From the NCBI GenBank assembly GCA_030041515.1, contig JASHNS010000038.1, positions 1 to 33,367 on the forward strand: a stretch of 33,367 nucleotides of DNA, written 5' to 3'. Made by a program: the position numbers and the translations under genes. Below the pieces are notes generated by a model that saw nothing but the letters and a program-made list of their open reading frames with translations, was not told the DNA's origin and searched no databases. The number at the start of each line of letters is the position of its first letter. The first letter of the stretch is position 1. Positions 32,724 to 33,367 of this stretch are shown here, one piece after another. This DNA comes from Acidobacteriaceae bacterium (GTDB lineage Bacteria; Acidobacteriota; Terriglobia; Terriglobales; Acidobacteriaceae).

Positions 32724-33367
32724 TTACGTAAGAGAATACTCTGGCGCCTGTTGTACGAGCATCATCATTTCGGCTTCGAACCGGCCCAGCACTCCATCCC
32801 GTCCCAGATGCCGGACCGCATACTCGCGGGCCGCGGCGCCCATGCGGCTGCGCAGCCCGGGGTCTCCCGCGAGGAACTCGATGGCCTGGCGCAGTTCGCC
32901 GGCATGGCCTGGGGCAACCGTAATGCCATGGCCTTCCACGGCCTCCGCGACCTGCGTGCCGGGGGCAGCGGTCGCGATCGCAGGCCGGCCGCTGGCCAGC
33001 ATCCCGGTCAGTTTGGAAGGCATCACCAGATCGGCCGCGTCCTCTCGTTGCGGCAGAAGGTGAATATCCGCGGCGTTCAGCAGCTCGTTCAGCTGCTCCA
33101 GCGGCTGCAAAGGCAGCAGCACAACGTTGCGCATTCCACGCGTCATTTCTTCGATGCGCGGCCGAAATGCGCCTTCTCCGCAGAACACGAAACGCAGATC
33201 CTCGCGGTGCTCCAGAGTCCGCGCTACCTCGGGCAGGATTTCCAGCCCCTGTTTCATTCCCATGTTGCCCGAGTACAACAGGATCACCTGATCGTCGCGG
33301 ACCCGGAGTTCTTCGCGATAACGATTGGGGCCGGTGATGGGGCGCACAGCTTGTGTGTCGACCCAGT
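32724..33367 (-). CDS. GT4 family glycosyltransferase (WcaI-like), C-terminal part
   Basis: Partial: the gene continues beyond the right edge, and the visible 213 residues are the C-terminal GT-B half. Seen: ILLYSGNMGMKQGLEILPEVA, which contains the GT4 sugar-nucleotide binding block; DLRFVFCGEGAFRPRIEEM; NVVLLPLQPLEQLNELLNAADIHLLPQ, with the conserved AAD; and SKLTGMLASGRPAIATAAPGT, with the family's K-x-x-E-like site here KLTG. A helical end follows (REYAVRHLGRDGVLGRFEAEM). The frame is open to the edge (WVDTQAVRPI...). Similar to WcaI-type transferases of colanic-acid-like clusters. It directly precedes gmd, fitting a fucose-containing exopolysaccharide locus. The exact sugar is not known. 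Confidence 0.88.
   Translation of the reverse strand, partial: WVDTQAVRPITGPNRYREELRVRDDQVILLYSGNMGMKQGLEILPEVARTLEHREDLRFVFCGEGAFRPRIEEMTRGMRNVVLLPLQPLEQLNELLNAADIHLLPQREDAADLVMPSKLTGMLASGRPAIATAAPGTQVAEAVEGHGITVAPGHAGELRQAIEFLAGDPGLRSRMGAAAREYAVRHLGRDGVLGRFEAEMMMLVQQAPEYSLT

Overview
The window is about 33.4 kb of GC-rich bacterial chromosome. Gene content and style suggest an acidobacterium of the Terriglobia/Acidobacteriaceae type: a Tat-exported Gfo/Idh/MocA oxidoreductase, a secreted DUF1080 protein, a LolA-like secreted protein, S9 peptidases, many GTG/TTG starts behind good Shine-Dalgarno sites, and intergenic hairpin repeats beginning GTCATYCTGAG. This is an inference; no rRNA or phylogenetic marker was searched. 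I see no phage, insertion sequence or CRISPR array.

Layout. 1-295: N-terminus of an RND efflux pump on the minus strand. 566-7373: minus-strand carbohydrate genes: a GT75 reversibly-glycosylated-polypeptide-like protein, a GT2 glycosyltransferase directly upstream of it, an alpha-glucan phosphorylase, galactokinase and a PLP-dependent decarboxylase. 7466-10076: small plus-strand genes: a lysine- and arginine-free Gln/Ala-rich secreted protein, DUF805, a cold-shock protein with its own terminator, DUF202 and YraN. 10093-12641: a DinB-like protein divergent from tyrS, then a BrnT/BrnA toxin-antitoxin pair with a palindromic operator. 12712-17674: a minus-strand run of histidine kinase, S9 peptidase and ruvA. 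17913-19869: two secreted proteins on the plus strand, separated by hairpin repeats.

The accessory-looking part is 19870-23275. It holds a cluster of CGTWACG heptamers, a membrane-anchored coiled-coil gene and a HEPN-like gene that converge on a shared CTAG, an orphan ribbon-helix-helix gene, and a 200-bp tandem repeat carrying perfect palindromes. From 23275 to 29220 there is a tight minus-strand operon: aminotransferase, full-length transketolase, L-2-hydroxyglutarate oxidase, then a Gfo/Idh/MocA oxidoreductase. A tRNA-Asn with an extended -10 promoter follows. The right end is a GDP-fucose operon (GT4, gmd, fcl) ending in a CAP-domain secreted protein.

The most notable signals are four heptamer arrays of consensus CTAYNCC between 6.0 and 13.4 kb, two of which supply the stop codon of the adjacent gene; a bacterial GT75 protein that keeps the plant UDP-arabinopyranose mutase active-site residues; the 200-bp palindrome-bearing satellite; and the uncharacterised HEPN/membrane-protein pair.
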